DNA of 42,015 nt from Candidatus Aegiribacteria sp. (GCA_023138735.1 JAGLOY010000100.1:1-42015); one strand, 5' to 3'; shown: positions 8,938 to 17,937, numbered from the stretch's first letter. Numbers and translations: made by a program. The notes: a model not told the origin generated them from the letters alone.

Positions 8938-9804
8938 ATGAATAATCGCATCGGAATAATAGGAGGGTCTGGAGTATATTCCTTCGAAGGTGTTAGAATA
9001 GAGCAGGAGTTGAATACCGAGACTCCATTCGGAAAACCTTCGGCTCCTCTTATCCTTGCGGATTACAATGATATGCCTCTGGTGTTTTTGCCGCGCCATG
9101 GAGTGGGGCATACGCTGCAGCCTTCCGAGATCCCGTATGCGGCTAATATTTATGCCCTGAAAAATGCAGGAGTTCGCCAGCTGATTTCCGTTTCTGCAGT
9201 CGGCAGCCTTCAGGAAAAGTATCATCCTCGGCATTTCGTCATCGCTGATCAGATTTACGATCGCACCAAAGGGATCCGAAGATCAACGTATTTCGGAGGA
9301 GGAATAGTCGGGCATATCGGATTCGGTGATCCATTCTGCGGAGTGCTTTCAGAGATACTGCGAAGAGCGGCAGAAGAAGCGGATGCTACGGTCCATTATG
9401 GCGGTACACTTGTATGTATGGAGGGCCCCGCATTCTCGACCAGAGCCGAAAGCAGAGTTTACCGCAGCCAGGGTCATTCTGTGATCGGTATGACTGCCAT
9501 TCCTGAAGCAAAACTTGCCAGGGAAGCAGGCATATGCTACGCCACTTTATGCATGATAACCGATTACGATGTATGGCATGAAACGGAGGAGGACGTTTCC
9601 GTTGAGGGAGTATTGGCAAACCTCAGGATGAATACCGTCCGGGCCAGGAGAACACTTGAAAACGCACTTCAATTGATTGACATTAACAAGACTGATTGCT
9701 CCTGCCACGGTGGAAAGAGTGCAATCGAGGGAGCTATCATGACAGCTCCGGAACATCGAGGCTACCTTGCGAAGGAGCATCTGAAGGTTATCCTGGAAAG
9801 ATAG
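8938..9804 (+). CDS. mtnP: S-methyl-5'-thioadenosine phosphorylase (MTAP family)
   Basis: 288-aa phosphorylase that splits methylthioadenosine with phosphate into adenine and methylthioribose-1-phosphate. Family motifs: GIIGGSGVY at the N-terminus (phosphate-binding), LPRHGVGH, SVSAVGSL, CMEGPAFSTRAES, VIGMTAIPEAKLARE and TDYDVWHE. The ATG at 8938 follows GAGGAG; an ORF start at 8902 has no ribosome site. It begins a compact run with thiL, 6 bp downstream. A related purine nucleoside phosphorylase or methylthioinosine phosphorylase activity cannot be excluded from sequence alone. Confidence 0.92.
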   Translation: MNNRIGIIGGSGVYSFEGVRIEQELNTETPFGKPSAPLILADYNDMPLVFLPRHGVGHTLQPSEIPYAANIYALKNAGVRQLISVSAVGSLQEKYHPRHFVIADQIYDRTKGIRRSTYFGGGIVGHIGFGDPFCGVLSEILRRAAEEADATVHYGGTLVCMEGPAFSTRAESRVYRSQGHSVIGMTAIPEAKLAREAGICYATLCMITDYDVWHETEEDVSVEGVLANLRMNTVRARRTLENALQLIDINKTDCSCHGGKSAIEGAIMTAPEHRGYLAKEHLKVILER

Positions 9805-9810
9805 AGTTCA

Positions 9811-10773
9811 GTGAACAAAAGAATATCCGATATCGGGGAGAGGGGGCTGATTCGCAGGCTTCGTGATAAGTTCCCTTCTCTTCACTCTATAGGGGATGAT
9901 TGCGCTATACTGCCGCGAATTCAGTGCCCAGTTGTCACCACTGACAGTTATTTCGAAGGTACGCATTTTCATAGATGGTGGGCTCCTCCGAGAATTATTG
10001 GAAGACGTCTGCTGGAAGCCGCGCTCTCTGATATTGCGGCTATGGGTGCTACGGCTCAATGGGTATTTGCGGCACTATCCATCGACCCTGGCATAGGAGT
10101 GCACTGGATAGAGGGCTTCTATCAGGGACTGACCGAACGGGAGGATGTAGTCCTTGCGGGTGGTGAAACGGTAAAGGGAGATCGTCTGGGGATAACTCTC
10201 ACCATTATAGGCGATGGCCAGGAGCGGGATACGATCCTCAGAAGATCATCCCTTCATCCAGGTGATCAGCTCTGGATAAGCGGTCTTCTTGGTCGAGCCC
10301 TGAATGCTCCTTCCAAACTTGAGAAGGTGGGCGGGTTGTTCGGGAAGGATCTTCATTCGCGTTCCGGGCAGCTCTCCGGTGAAGAGCTTGAGCAGTTGAG
10401 AGCCTTTCTACAGCCAAGAGCGGAGCTGGAGCTGGGAATTAAACTCAGAAAAATGGGTGTTCGCTGTGCGATAGATATATCAGATGGACTATTTTCTGAA
10501 GCAGCACACCTTTCAACTGAGAGCTCTGTGGATACGGTACTTGAGATTGATGAAACCCTGTTCTTCGACTCAGTGAAGGACACACCACTGGCCGCATCTG
10601 CTGCGGGAGAGGATTATGTCCTGCTGTTCGGGGCGCCCGGAAGCCTCGATTTTTCATCAGTTGGATGTTCGAAAATCGGCCGTGCAGAGACAGGAAATGG
10701 AGAAATGACTATATTTCTGAACGGAGAGAGAGTAAGCATTGACGCAGAAGGATATGATCATCTGGGGGTTTGA
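9811..10773 (+). CDS. thiL: Thiamine-monophosphate kinase
   Basis: 320-aa kinase of the PurM/ThiL superfamily that phosphorylates thiamine monophosphate to the diphosphate cofactor. Recognisable blocks are SIGDDCAIL, TTDSYFEGTHF, the LLEAALSDIAAMGA nucleotide segment, LAGGETVKG, AIDISDGLFSE and AAGEDYVLLFG. The start is GTG at 9811, only 6 bp after mtnP, and the stop overlaps the region just before the DUF4342 start, so the three genes are probably one transcript. The length is normal and all main motifs are intact. Confidence 0.95.
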   Translation: MNKRISDIGERGLIRRLRDKFPSLHSIGDDCAILPRIQCPVVTTDSYFEGTHFHRWWAPPRIIGRRLLEAALSDIAAMGATAQWVFAALSIDPGIGVHWIEGFYQGLTEREDVVLAGGETVKGDRLGITLTIIGDGQERDTILRRSSLHPGDQLWISGLLGRALNAPSKLEKVGGLFGKDLHSRSGQLSGEELEQLRAFLQPRAELELGIKLRKMGVRCAIDISDGLFSEAAHLSTESSVDTVLEIDETLFFDSVKDTPLAASAAGEDYVLLFGAPGSLDFSSVGCSKIGRAETGNGEMTIFLNGERVSIDAEGYDHLGV

Positions 10774-10775
10774 CA

Positions 10776-11039
10776 ATGACTGATTCGGGCGAATCGAAAG
10801 AAAATGAATTCAAGGTTTCCGGAAGCGACCTTCTTGATAAGCTAAAGGAGCTTTTTCATCAGGGAAACATAAGGCATATAATTATCAGGAATGAATCCGG
10901 AAAGACGCTGATCGAGCTTCCTTTAACCATGGGGATTCTGGGTGTTGCCCTTATACCCGCATATGCTGCAGTTGCTGCAATTGCAGCACTGGCTGTAAAA
11001 TGCAGTTTTGAAGTAAAAACCACACAGGACCCTGACTGA
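10776..11039 (+). CDS. DUF4342-like small membrane-associated protein
   Basis: 87-aa protein. The N-terminal third is charged (SDLLDKLKELFHQGNIRHIIIR). It is followed by ESGKTLIELPLTMGILGV and an Ala-rich hydrophobic helix (ALIPAYAAVAAIAALAVK). This is the arrangement of the DUF4342 family, whose function is unknown to me. The ATG at 10776 is two bases past the thiL stop, with GGGGG upstream, so it is likely translationally coupled. A TTG two codons earlier is in frame but overlaps thiL. Confidence 0.7.
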   Translation: MTDSGESKENEFKVSGSDLLDKLKELFHQGNIRHIIIRNESGKTLIELPLTMGILGVALIPAYAAVAAIAALAVKCSFEVKTTQDPD

Positions 11040-11046
11040 AAGTCAG
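11032..11046. terminator. Hairpin spanning two convergent stop codons
   Basis: CTGACT, GAA, AGTCAG form a 6-bp stem with a 3-base loop exactly where the DUF4342 gene (stop 11037-11039) meets the convergent secreted-protein gene (stop 11045-11043). There is no U-tract on either side, so termination activity is only a guess. Confidence 0.3.
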
Positions 11047-11963
11047 TACGACAGAATTCCCAGATAGAACCTGGAATACTCCACGGAGTGATATTCGTTC
11101 GTTCGCAGATCGATAGTTGTCATCCCTTCAATGGTACTTCCAGGAAAGGGAAACACCAGAAGCGTGTCACCGCTCCAGGAACCATCGAATATCCAGCCCT
11201 CCCATGTATCCCACATCGAAACCAACTCTGCTGATTTCATAGTGCCCCCGGCCCAGTCACAGAGTATTTCCGGATAAATGTTCTGCGGGCCGTTAGGAGT
11301 TATTATCCCCTGCAGCGGGTCATCTCCCATGATCCGATCCAGGACTACCGTTTCTCCTTCCTTTACAAACCACATTGCAGTGCCACTGTAAGCAGGATCT
11401 AGAACGGCGCCGTTATCCCGAAGCAGGACAGGATAAAAATCATCCTCGGAGGATGGCTGCAGCGCACACTCGTAGTAAACGAATTTCTCCTGCGATCCAT
11501 CGCTGAATTCAAGGACGTAAGAAGGGGGTTCTCTCCAGGTTTCCAGCATGTCCGATGAGACACAATAATATTCTTCGACTAGATACTCCTGATTCTGTGT
11601 TGTATCCCATATCTCCCAGACCGCATTGTAGGACTGCGGAGGAGGCATCGGGCTTGTGTTCGTGAGACTTTCGGGAAACGGCAGTGTTTCTATAAAATTC
11701 CCTGAATGAACACTTACAGTGAATGTACCGCTGAACTGTGCCCCGTAGAAATAAACAATGGGGGCTCTTGCAACAGGTTCCTCCCACTGGGAAGGATAAG
11801 GAGGGATGAAATCGGAATTCGGATCAGTCAGGGGGTTAGCTCCGAATATTACATTCTCTTCTGTAAATGTTACCGCTCCCCATTCATGGACATAGACCGT
11901 TCCAAAGTCCATCGGAGCGATAACCGTATCCATGAGTGCTGCCGCAAAAATAAGTTCAAGCAT
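11043..11963 (-). CDS. Secreted protein of unknown function (VHEWG motif)
   Basis: 306-aa exported protein. I place the start at the ATG at 11963, preceded by GGGGAG, rather than at an upstream TTG. It begins with a hydrophobic signal (MLELIFAAALMDTVIA), then TVYVHEWGAVTFTEEN. A VHEWG-type opening is shared, as I recall, by uncharacterised secreted proteins in several environmental phyla, so this is a family hint, not a function. The rest is rich in Trp, Tyr, Pro and acidic residues, with beta-type sequence throughout and no catalytic motif that I recognise. It is divergent from the MscS channel gene, with a ~178-bp gap. Confidence 0.7.
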   Translation of the reverse strand: MLELIFAAALMDTVIAPMDFGTVYVHEWGAVTFTEENVIFGANPLTDPNSDFIPPYPSQWEEPVARAPIVYFYGAQFSGTFTVSVHSGNFIETLPFPESLTNTSPMPPPQSYNAVWEIWDTTQNQEYLVEEYYCVSSDMLETWREPPSYVLEFSDGSQEKFVYYECALQPSSEDDFYPVLLRDNGAVLDPAYSGTAMWFVKEGETVVLDRIMGDDPLQGIITPNGPQNIYPEILCDWAGGTMKSAELVSMWDTWEGWIFDGSWSGDTLLVFPFPGSTIEGMTTIDLRTNEYHSVEYSRFYLGILSY

Positions 11964-12140
11964 AGTACTCCCCAATCTCAAATTGTGTTTCTAACGAACA
12001 CCTCTGGTACAATCCCTGCCGAACAATATTCCAAACTCCCGATGATGTACAATAGCTGTAGAAGAAACCCTCCGCTATTTCATTCCCTTTATGTATCGGT
12101 TATTGTACTGATATCATTACAGAAATCAGGGAGGTACTTC

Positions 12141-13646
12141 TTGAGCGGTGAGATGATCGTACATGGTATACAAGCCATACTTCTCGGTCTTTCGGTCGGT
12201 CTTATTCTGCTGGTAATCCGGAAACATGCTCCCGGCAGCCGGCTCCGAATGTGGGTGCTTTTCGCAGGGATAGCGGGAGCTACATATCTTGTCATGAAAA
12301 TGTTCGGGGTCCCCGGGGAATCAACGTTCTCGAAGATAGCCCTTGCGGCCACCATCATGCTTTCCTCGAACATACTTCTGCGGATTCTGAATCTGCTCTT
12401 CTGGGACTACCTTCTTAAAAAGCAGGTAGATGTACATATGCCGCGTCTCGTCATCGATATTATCAATTTCATATTGCTCACGATTGTGGCAGTTGCCATC
12501 CTTAATGGAGTATTCGGTGTAAAACTTACAGGATTTCTTGTAACATCCACGGTACTTTCTGCAGTCATAGGTCTTTCTCTTCAGGATATACTCGGAAATC
12601 TGTTTGCCGGTCTTGCTCTTCAGATGGAAAGACCATTCAAGCTTGGAGAATGGGTGAGTATGGAGGATGAAGAGGGCGTCGTTGTCCAGATGAACTGGAG
12701 AACACTCACAGTAAGGACAAGAGCTGGAGATTATGTTACAATACCCAATGCAACGATATCCAAGAATATAGTTACGAACTATTCACGACCGAACAGGAAT
12801 CACATGTGCCGGATCAATGTCGGCATGGCCTACAATCACCAGCCAGGTATGATAAAGAAGGTTGTCACATCCACTCTTGAAAAAATGGATGGAATTCTTG
12901 AAACCCCGCCACCAAGAGTTTTCCTTGACAAATTTGACGAATATACCGTCAATTATGATGTCAGGTTCTGGATAAGTGAATATCACAGGAAGCCTGAGAT
13001 AGAGAACGCCGTAAGAACAAGGATCTGGTACATCCTCAGGAGAAGAGGACTGACCATCCCATTCCCGATCAGGGATGTCACAGTCAGAGAAGTATCGGCT
13101 GAACATGACGATCTATTAAGAGATACCATTAAGCAGGAAGTAATCGCCGGGCTCAGAAATGTTGAACTTTTCCGCCCTCTCTCCTTCGATCAGATAGAGG
13201 AGCTGGCTTCAAGCTCTTCCAAACTCCTGTTCTCCAAGGGAGAAATCCTGGTTCAACAGGGAGATTCAGGCGATTCCCTCTTCATTATTATTAACGGGAA
13301 GGTGGATGTGTCTGTTTCCAATGGAGCCGGACGCAAAACCCACCTTGCTGACCTTCAGACAGGAGACTACTTCGGTGAAATGAGCCTGCTTACCGGCGAG
13401 CCCCGTTCTGCTTCTGTCATCGCTCTTGCGGAAACGGAAGTAATAGTCGTTGAAAAGAGAGGGATGGCTGAACTTCTGGAACAGGAATCATCTATTATAG
13501 AACCGCTTTCAGCCATGCTGGACAAGAGACTGGAAGATCTTTCCGGAAGGGTTACGGACCAGACAGCTAAGGAAGATAAGTCGGATCAGACCGAGAGGAA
13601 GGATCATCTGCTCGGCCGCATAAGGGATTTCTTCGGCATCAGATAA
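12141..13646 (+). CDS. MscS-family channel with C-terminal cyclic-nucleotide-binding domain
   Basis: 501-aa inner-membrane protein. The N-terminal ~170 residues hold four hydrophobic segments. The last contains the MscS pore-helix signature (STVLSAVIGLSLQDILGNLFAG), followed by the beta domain (ERPFKLGEWVSME, VTIPNATISKNIVTNYSR). After the alpha/beta domain comes a cNMP-binding domain: GEILVQQGDSGDSLFIIINGKVDV, then a phosphate-binding cassette FGEMSLLTGEPRSAS that keeps the Glu and Arg contacting cyclic nucleotide. This is the bCNG subgroup of MscS channels. I chose the TTG at 12141 because AGGGAGG lies 6 bases upstream; an ATG four codons later is the alternative. It is a plausible receptor for the cyclases encoded nearby. 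Confidence 0.92.
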   Translation: MSGEMIVHGIQAILLGLSVGLILLVIRKHAPGSRLRMWVLFAGIAGATYLVMKMFGVPGESTFSKIALAATIMLSSNILLRILNLLFWDYLLKKQVDVHMPRLVIDIINFILLTIVAVAILNGVFGVKLTGFLVTSTVLSAVIGLSLQDILGNLFAGLALQMERPFKLGEWVSMEDEEGVVVQMNWRTLTVRTRAGDYVTIPNATISKNIVTNYSRPNRNHMCRINVGMAYNHQPGMIKKVVTSTLEKMDGILETPPPRVFLDKFDEYTVNYDVRFWISEYHRKPEIENAVRTRIWYILRRRGLTIPFPIRDVTVREVSAEHDDLLRDTIKQEVIAGLRNVELFRPLSFDQIEELASSSSKLLFSKGEILVQQGDSGDSLFIIINGKVDVSVSNGAGRKTHLADLQTGDYFGEMSLLTGEPRSASVIALAETEVIVVEKRGMAELLEQESSIIEPLSAMLDKRLEDLSGRVTDQTAKEDKSDQTERKDHLLGRIRDFFGIR

Positions 13647-13753
13647 ATAGGGACGGAGGCTTTTTATTCCAATTGGGCAAATAATGTTACACTATATCGA
13701 GTGCTGGATTTCAATTATTTGTGTTTTCAGAATAAAAAGCCTCCGTCCCTATT
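13646..13753. repeat. 24-bp perfect inverted repeat, bidirectional terminator or MITE-like element
   Basis: The arms at 13646-13669 and 13730-13753 (beginning AATAGGGACGGAGGC) are exact reverse complements, separated by 60 bases. Within the spacer, CAAATAAT (13678-13685) and ATTATTTG (13714-13721) also pair, extending the structure. It fills the gap between two convergent genes, and each arm touches a stop codon. It could end transcription from both sides. The long arms and 108-bp length also fit a small non-autonomous mobile element. No clear target-site duplication is visible. Confidence 0.85.
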
Positions 13754-14237
13754 AGAATATGATCTGACTCAGGGCATAGTAAATCGCCATCAGGGACGAA
13801 AACACAGCGCTTGCAAAGAATCTCCATTTCAGGGAAACTCTATTCTGAATCACATAATTGGCTGCAAACGCAACCGGCACGTTTGCTATAAACGCGTAAA
13901 GCCCCAGCCGGAGAAGGTTCCAGTTTATACTGCTCCAACTTCCCTCCAGAATCTGAATGAATAGAAGATGCCGTGCTATCCATAGTGGATTGAAATAGAG
14001 AATGGCCAGCCCTGCTCTTGAAAGTGAACCCCCAGGGCCGATTGTCCCTGCAGTTTTTGCATCTATCCATCTGAACCAGTTCGGGATTTCAAAGGCGTAG
14101 ACTGTCCCGCCGATGAACATCATGCCCATCATCCGCACGAGCGAGAAATCCGACAGGATTATAGATGCGATCGTATCCCCGATTGCGTATATGAGAACTC
14201 CACGCAGAACATCGGAGGTTCTATACCTGAATTTCAA
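13752..14237 (-). CDS. Small integral membrane protein, possibly Mpv17/PMP22-like
   Basis: 161-aa protein with about four hydrophobic helices. The order of features is reminiscent of eukaryotic-type Mpv17/PMP22 proteins: an early GDTIAS, an Arg-rich turn into a Gly-rich helix followed by WFRWID, NPLW before the third helix, and a final part with PVAFAANY, a basic KWRFF turn and a last helix ending near YYALS. This is a by-eye topological resemblance, not a motif match, and the function is open. It lies 11 bp downstream of xdhB in the same orientation and may share its transcript. Its stop sits in the inverted repeat. Confidence 0.7.
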   Translation of the reverse strand: MKFRYRTSDVLRGVLIYAIGDTIASIILSDFSLVRMMGMMFIGGTVYAFEIPNWFRWIDAKTAGTIGPGGSLSRAGLAILYFNPLWIARHLLFIQILEGSWSSINWNLLRLGLYAFIANVPVAFAANYVIQNRVSLKWRFFASAVFSSLMAIYYALSQIIF

Positions 14238-14248
14238 TATCTGCTGCT

Positions 14249-16510
14249 CTAGCGCTTCTTCTGCAGAAGTAGAAGGATCTTTTCATTTGTAAAAGGAGCG
14301 GAATAGATCGGAGGAATCTCCGGGTCGCATGCCCGGATAGCTTCAAGAATCGCGAAATAGGTTCCAATCCCGTACATGAACGGTGGTTCACCCACGGCTT
14401 TGGAATTGTAAATCCCGACGTTTTCTGAATGGCATTCCAGGAATTCTATATCCACTTCTCCCGGAGTGAAGTGAATATCGGGGATCTTGTACGTTGCAAG
14501 GGAATCCGACAGAAGAGCGTCTGTCTCCGGATGGTATTTCAGCTCTTCCAGTGTGACCCATCCTATCCCCTGAAGAAGCCCTCCTTCAACCTGCCCTCTG
14601 TCAACAAGGGGATTGATGCTCTCTCCGCAATCGTGAACGATCTTGACGGAATCCACCGAGAAAATGCCCCTCAGTCTGTCAAGAGTTATTTCGGTAACAG
14701 CTGTTCCCGCTACATGGTATGAAAATGGTCTGCCTTTCTCGGAAGATTTGTTGAAATGCAGTCCCGGTGTTGCATAATGGGCCTGGGACGATAGGTTCAC
14801 TCTTGCAAGATATGCCAGGCCGACAAGCTTATTCCACTCAAGGTGGGTCTTCTTTCCGTTGATCGTGATTTTTTCGTGTATCAGATCAATCCGGCTGTCC
14901 GGATTTGCCCCGAGGTGTTTTCCGGCATAAATCAGAAGACGCTTCAGAATATTGCTGCAGGCTATTCTTACAGCGTTTCCATTCATGTCCGCAGCTGAGC
15001 TCGCTGCAGTTGGAGAAGTATTGGCTGACCTTGTTGTGTTTGTCGATTCCACTTTGATCCTGAAGAGATCGATCCCGAAGGTTCTAGCCGCTACCTGGGC
15101 GATCTTCGAATTGACTCCCTGTCCCATTTCAACAGCTCCGGTGCTTATTCCGACGCTGCCATCGGTATACACATGAACGAGAGCATTGGCCTGATTCATG
15201 GATATATGAGTGAAGGAAATACCGAAACAGACCGGCATGAATGAAATGCCCTTCCTGAACATGACATTACTACTGTTGAAGTCTTTGATCCTTCCATCAT
15301 CATTTTCAGACCGGTACATTTCCAGCGCTTTCCTCCAGGATCTTCTTATCTCGTTTCCCTCGTACTGCATACCGAAGGGGAACATGTCACCTTTTTTCAG
15401 AAGATTTTTTTCCTGTATCTCAAGAGGACTGATCCCCAGTTCAAGCGAGGCGCTGTAAATTGCTGACTCTAAAACGTACATGGCCTGCGGCGCCCCGAAG
15501 CCCCTGAAAGCCGTGTTGGGCGGAAGATTAGTTCTGCAGGAAACACCTGTAGCTTGTACATTGGGGATGAAATAAGCGTTTGTTGAATGAAACAGTGTCC
15601 GTTCAAGGATAGCCGTTGAAAGGTCGGATGCCGCCCCTCCGTTCTGGTAGTAAGTAACCTCCCATGCAATCATCGTACCGTCATTTGTAAGGCCCAGCTT
15701 GAAATCGGAACTGTAAGGATGCCTTTTGCCGGTCCATGTCATATCTTCATTCCTGTTAAGCACGAGTTTCACAGGTTTGCCTGTTAGCTGTACTCCCAGT
15801 GCCGCCATTACAGCCCAGGGTGTTGCCTGGTCCTCCTTGCCTCCGAAAGCACCTCCCAGCCTTCCCACATTGACCTCTATCTTGCTCATCGGCAGCTTGA
15901 GAACTCTTGCGGCAACCCTCTGTACGAAAGTGGGTCCCTGGGTTCCGGAGGATATCCTGATACAGTCGTTTTCCATCGGAACTGCGAAAGCAGCCTGGGT
16001 TTCAAGGTACAGGTGTTCCTGCCCTCCCGAATCAGCGCGACCGGAAACTATGCAGTCGCATCTATTCCATGACTCGGATGTGTTCCCCATGGAAAAAGTT
16101 CTCGGTGGCGCTAGAAGCATTCCCTTCTCGAATGCTTGTCTCGGATCCACGACCGATGGCAATTCTCTGGTTTCCAGCTTTATCATCTTAACTGCTGCTC
16201 TAGCCTTCTCCGGCGTATCCGCCAGCACTACCGCCACGGGCTGTCCGATGAAAAGCAGCTCCTTATCTGCCAGAAGCAGCTCGTCCTTGTTGATACTTCC
16301 TATCTGGTTCTTTCCAGGGATGTCTTCCGCTGTAAAGACCGTTTCAACACCCGGCATCTCTAATGCTTCAGCGGTCTCCAGCTTCTCTATCACACCATGT
16401 GAGACTGGAGAAACCAGTACTGCAGCATGGAGGAGGTCTGCTGGAAGCTTGAAGTCGTCTACGAACAGGGAGGTGCCCCTTACATGCAGCAGCGCGTCCA
16501 GATGCTTCAC
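14249..16510 (-). CDS. xdhB: Xanthine dehydrogenase, molybdopterin-binding subunit
   Basis: 753-aa molybdenum hydroxylase large subunit. Key elements are GRLGGAFGGKED (with the Glu that binds purine in xanthine oxidoreductases), PPNTAFRGFGAPQ (with the substrate Arg), GAVEMGQGVNSK and the catalytic Glu in KAVGEPPFMYG. Presence of both the GGKE Glu and the AFRGFG Arg favours xanthine/hypoxanthine over aldehyde or CO as substrate. The length is close to bacterial XdhB (~750-780). It overlaps xdhA by 4 bp (ATGA), so the two are co-translated. The chaperone XdhC and Mo-cofactor genes are not in the window. Confidence 0.93.
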   Translation of the reverse strand: MKHLDALLHVRGTSLFVDDFKLPADLLHAAVLVSPVSHGVIEKLETAEALEMPGVETVFTAEDIPGKNQIGSINKDELLLADKELLFIGQPVAVVLADTPEKARAAVKMIKLETRELPSVVDPRQAFEKGMLLAPPRTFSMGNTSESWNRCDCIVSGRADSGGQEHLYLETQAAFAVPMENDCIRISSGTQGPTFVQRVAARVLKLPMSKIEVNVGRLGGAFGGKEDQATPWAVMAALGVQLTGKPVKLVLNRNEDMTWTGKRHPYSSDFKLGLTNDGTMIAWEVTYYQNGGAASDLSTAILERTLFHSTNAYFIPNVQATGVSCRTNLPPNTAFRGFGAPQAMYVLESAIYSASLELGISPLEIQEKNLLKKGDMFPFGMQYEGNEIRRSWRKALEMYRSENDDGRIKDFNSSNVMFRKGISFMPVCFGISFTHISMNQANALVHVYTDGSVGISTGAVEMGQGVNSKIAQVAARTFGIDLFRIKVESTNTTRSANTSPTAASSAADMNGNAVRIACSNILKRLLIYAGKHLGANPDSRIDLIHEKITINGKKTHLEWNKLVGLAYLARVNLSSQAHYATPGLHFNKSSEKGRPFSYHVAGTAVTEITLDRLRGIFSVDSVKIVHDCGESINPLVDRGQVEGGLLQGIGWVTLEELKYHPETDALLSDSLATYKIPDIHFTPGEVDIEFLECHSENVGIYNSKAVGEPPFMYGIGTYFAILEAIRACDPEIPPIYSAPFTNEKILLLLQKKR

Positions 16511-17937
16511 AGCAGTAGCCCCGCATCGATCTGTCGGGGGAATAGCTCAACAAAATGGGCGGCTATAAGTTTCCCGAGAAGGAGCTTCTTGTACTCAGCA
16601 GACCCGCGTACATCATCGATCGGACTTACTTCACTGCGGGCAGTACGGACTGCGAGTTGAGCGGTATCCGTGGAGATACTCATGCCGCTCAGGAGTGCAG
16701 AAGTTCTTCCCAGGTAAAGGGGAACGGGTGCAACGCCTCCCGCGGAGATATCAGCTTTTTCGATCCTGCCGCCGTTCACCCTGAACGCGGCAGCTGTATT
16801 AACGGAAGCAATATCGAGATGCTGCCTCATCGCGACCTTCTCAAAATTAATAAAGGTATCGGAATCGGGTGCAATGTACTCGAGGCTTTCCAGTAATTCA
16901 CCGGGAGAGAGGTCAAGTACTTTGTAACCTCTGAAGAAATCTTTCAGCTGTACTTCTCTGTAATCGGAACCGTTTGATATTCTCAGTTTCGCGTCCAGTG
17001 CAAGGAAGATAATGGTGAGGTCGCCTATGGGAGAGGCGTTTACGATATTACCTCCCACAGTTGCTCTATTGCGAACCTGGGCGGAGGCGACAAGATGAAG
17101 GGATCGTGCAAGATTACCTGAGTCACTGAATACTCCTGAATCGATGATATCACGCACGGTTGCCCCTGCTCCGATAAGAATCCTGTTCTCCAGGACAGTT
17201 ATTTCCTTCATTCCCTTTTTTCGGGAAAGAAATCTCAGTTCACTATTCCTGAGGTCCTCAGCTCTTACGGCGAAAAGGTCGGTTCCACCTGCTACCGTTA
17301 CAGTATTTCTCGAAACGCTCTTTTCGGATGTATCTGGTTCGCCCGTACCCATAGTCTTCAGAGTTTCTTCAATTCCGAGGAAGTAGGGGGGCAGTATCTC
17401 TTTTTCAACAAGCCATTCAAGATGTTCTCGTGAAGTGCAGCGTTCGGCGGGTGAATGTCCAATCAATCCGGATATTGTTTTCGCGGATTTATTAATGGAA
17501 ACGTAACCAGTGCATCTGCAGATGTTCCCTGCGAGGGAATCTGCTGCCCCCGTAACGTCAGGATCGACTCTTCCAAGAAGGTAGCCTGTAAGGGATATGA
17601 TGATGCCGGGCGTACAGAAACCGCACTGAGAAGCGCCTTCGTCCACAAATACCTGTTGAAGAGAGGAGAGTCCTTCTTCCGGATTAACTCCTTCGATAGT
17701 TACAAGATGCCTGCCGTGGAGTTCACCAACCGGAAGAATACAGGAATTCACAGCCATGTACTTAATCCCATGCGGAAGCAGTGTTCCCAGCAGCACAGTA
17801 CAGGCGCCGCAGTCACCTTCTTTGCAGCCTTCCCTTGTTCCGCTCAGCCCTGCTTCCGCGCGAAGCAGATCAAGGGTAACCGCTCCTGGTGGAAGCCCGG
17901 TAATGTATTTCTTATCGTTTAGAATGAAAGATATCAT
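16507..17937 (-). CDS. xdhA: Xanthine dehydrogenase, fused [2Fe-2S]/FAD subunit
   Basis: 476-aa subunit that passes electrons from the Mo site to NAD+. The plant-type cluster ligands are Cys38, Cys43 and Cys46 (GCKEGDCGACTV) plus the NSC Cys. The second cluster is QCGFCTPG and ICRCTGY. The FAD domain follows, with VAGGTDLF and the AQVRNRATVGGNIVNASPIGD block. Fusion of FeS and FAD domains, with a separate Mo subunit, is the Rhodobacter XdhAB arrangement. It is the first gene of the pair, with GGGGAAAG before the ATG. Confidence 0.93.
   Translation of the reverse strand: MISFILNDKKYITGLPPGAVTLDLLRAEAGLSGTREGCKEGDCGACTVLLGTLLPHGIKYMAVNSCILPVGELHGRHLVTIEGVNPEEGLSSLQQVFVDEGASQCGFCTPGIIISLTGYLLGRVDPDVTGAADSLAGNICRCTGYVSINKSAKTISGLIGHSPAERCTSREHLEWLVEKEILPPYFLGIEETLKTMGTGEPDTSEKSVSRNTVTVAGGTDLFAVRAEDLRNSELRFLSRKKGMKEITVLENRILIGAGATVRDIIDSGVFSDSGNLARSLHLVASAQVRNRATVGGNIVNASPIGDLTIIFLALDAKLRISNGSDYREVQLKDFFRGYKVLDLSPGELLESLEYIAPDSDTFINFEKVAMRQHLDIASVNTAAAFRVNGGRIEKADISAGGVAPVPLYLGRTSALLSGMSISTDTAQLAVRTARSEVSPIDDVRGSAEYKKLLLGKLIAAHFVELFPRQIDAGLLL

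Noticed and set aside
8856-8951. Longer RlmN N-terminus from 8951
   Set aside because: The additional 32 residues are not family-like and overlap the mtnP start; the ribosome site supports 8855.
15726-16568. 280-codon plus-strand frame opposite xdhB
   Set aside because: Antisense to a well-conserved enzyme; composition and lack of start signal indicate a shadow frame.
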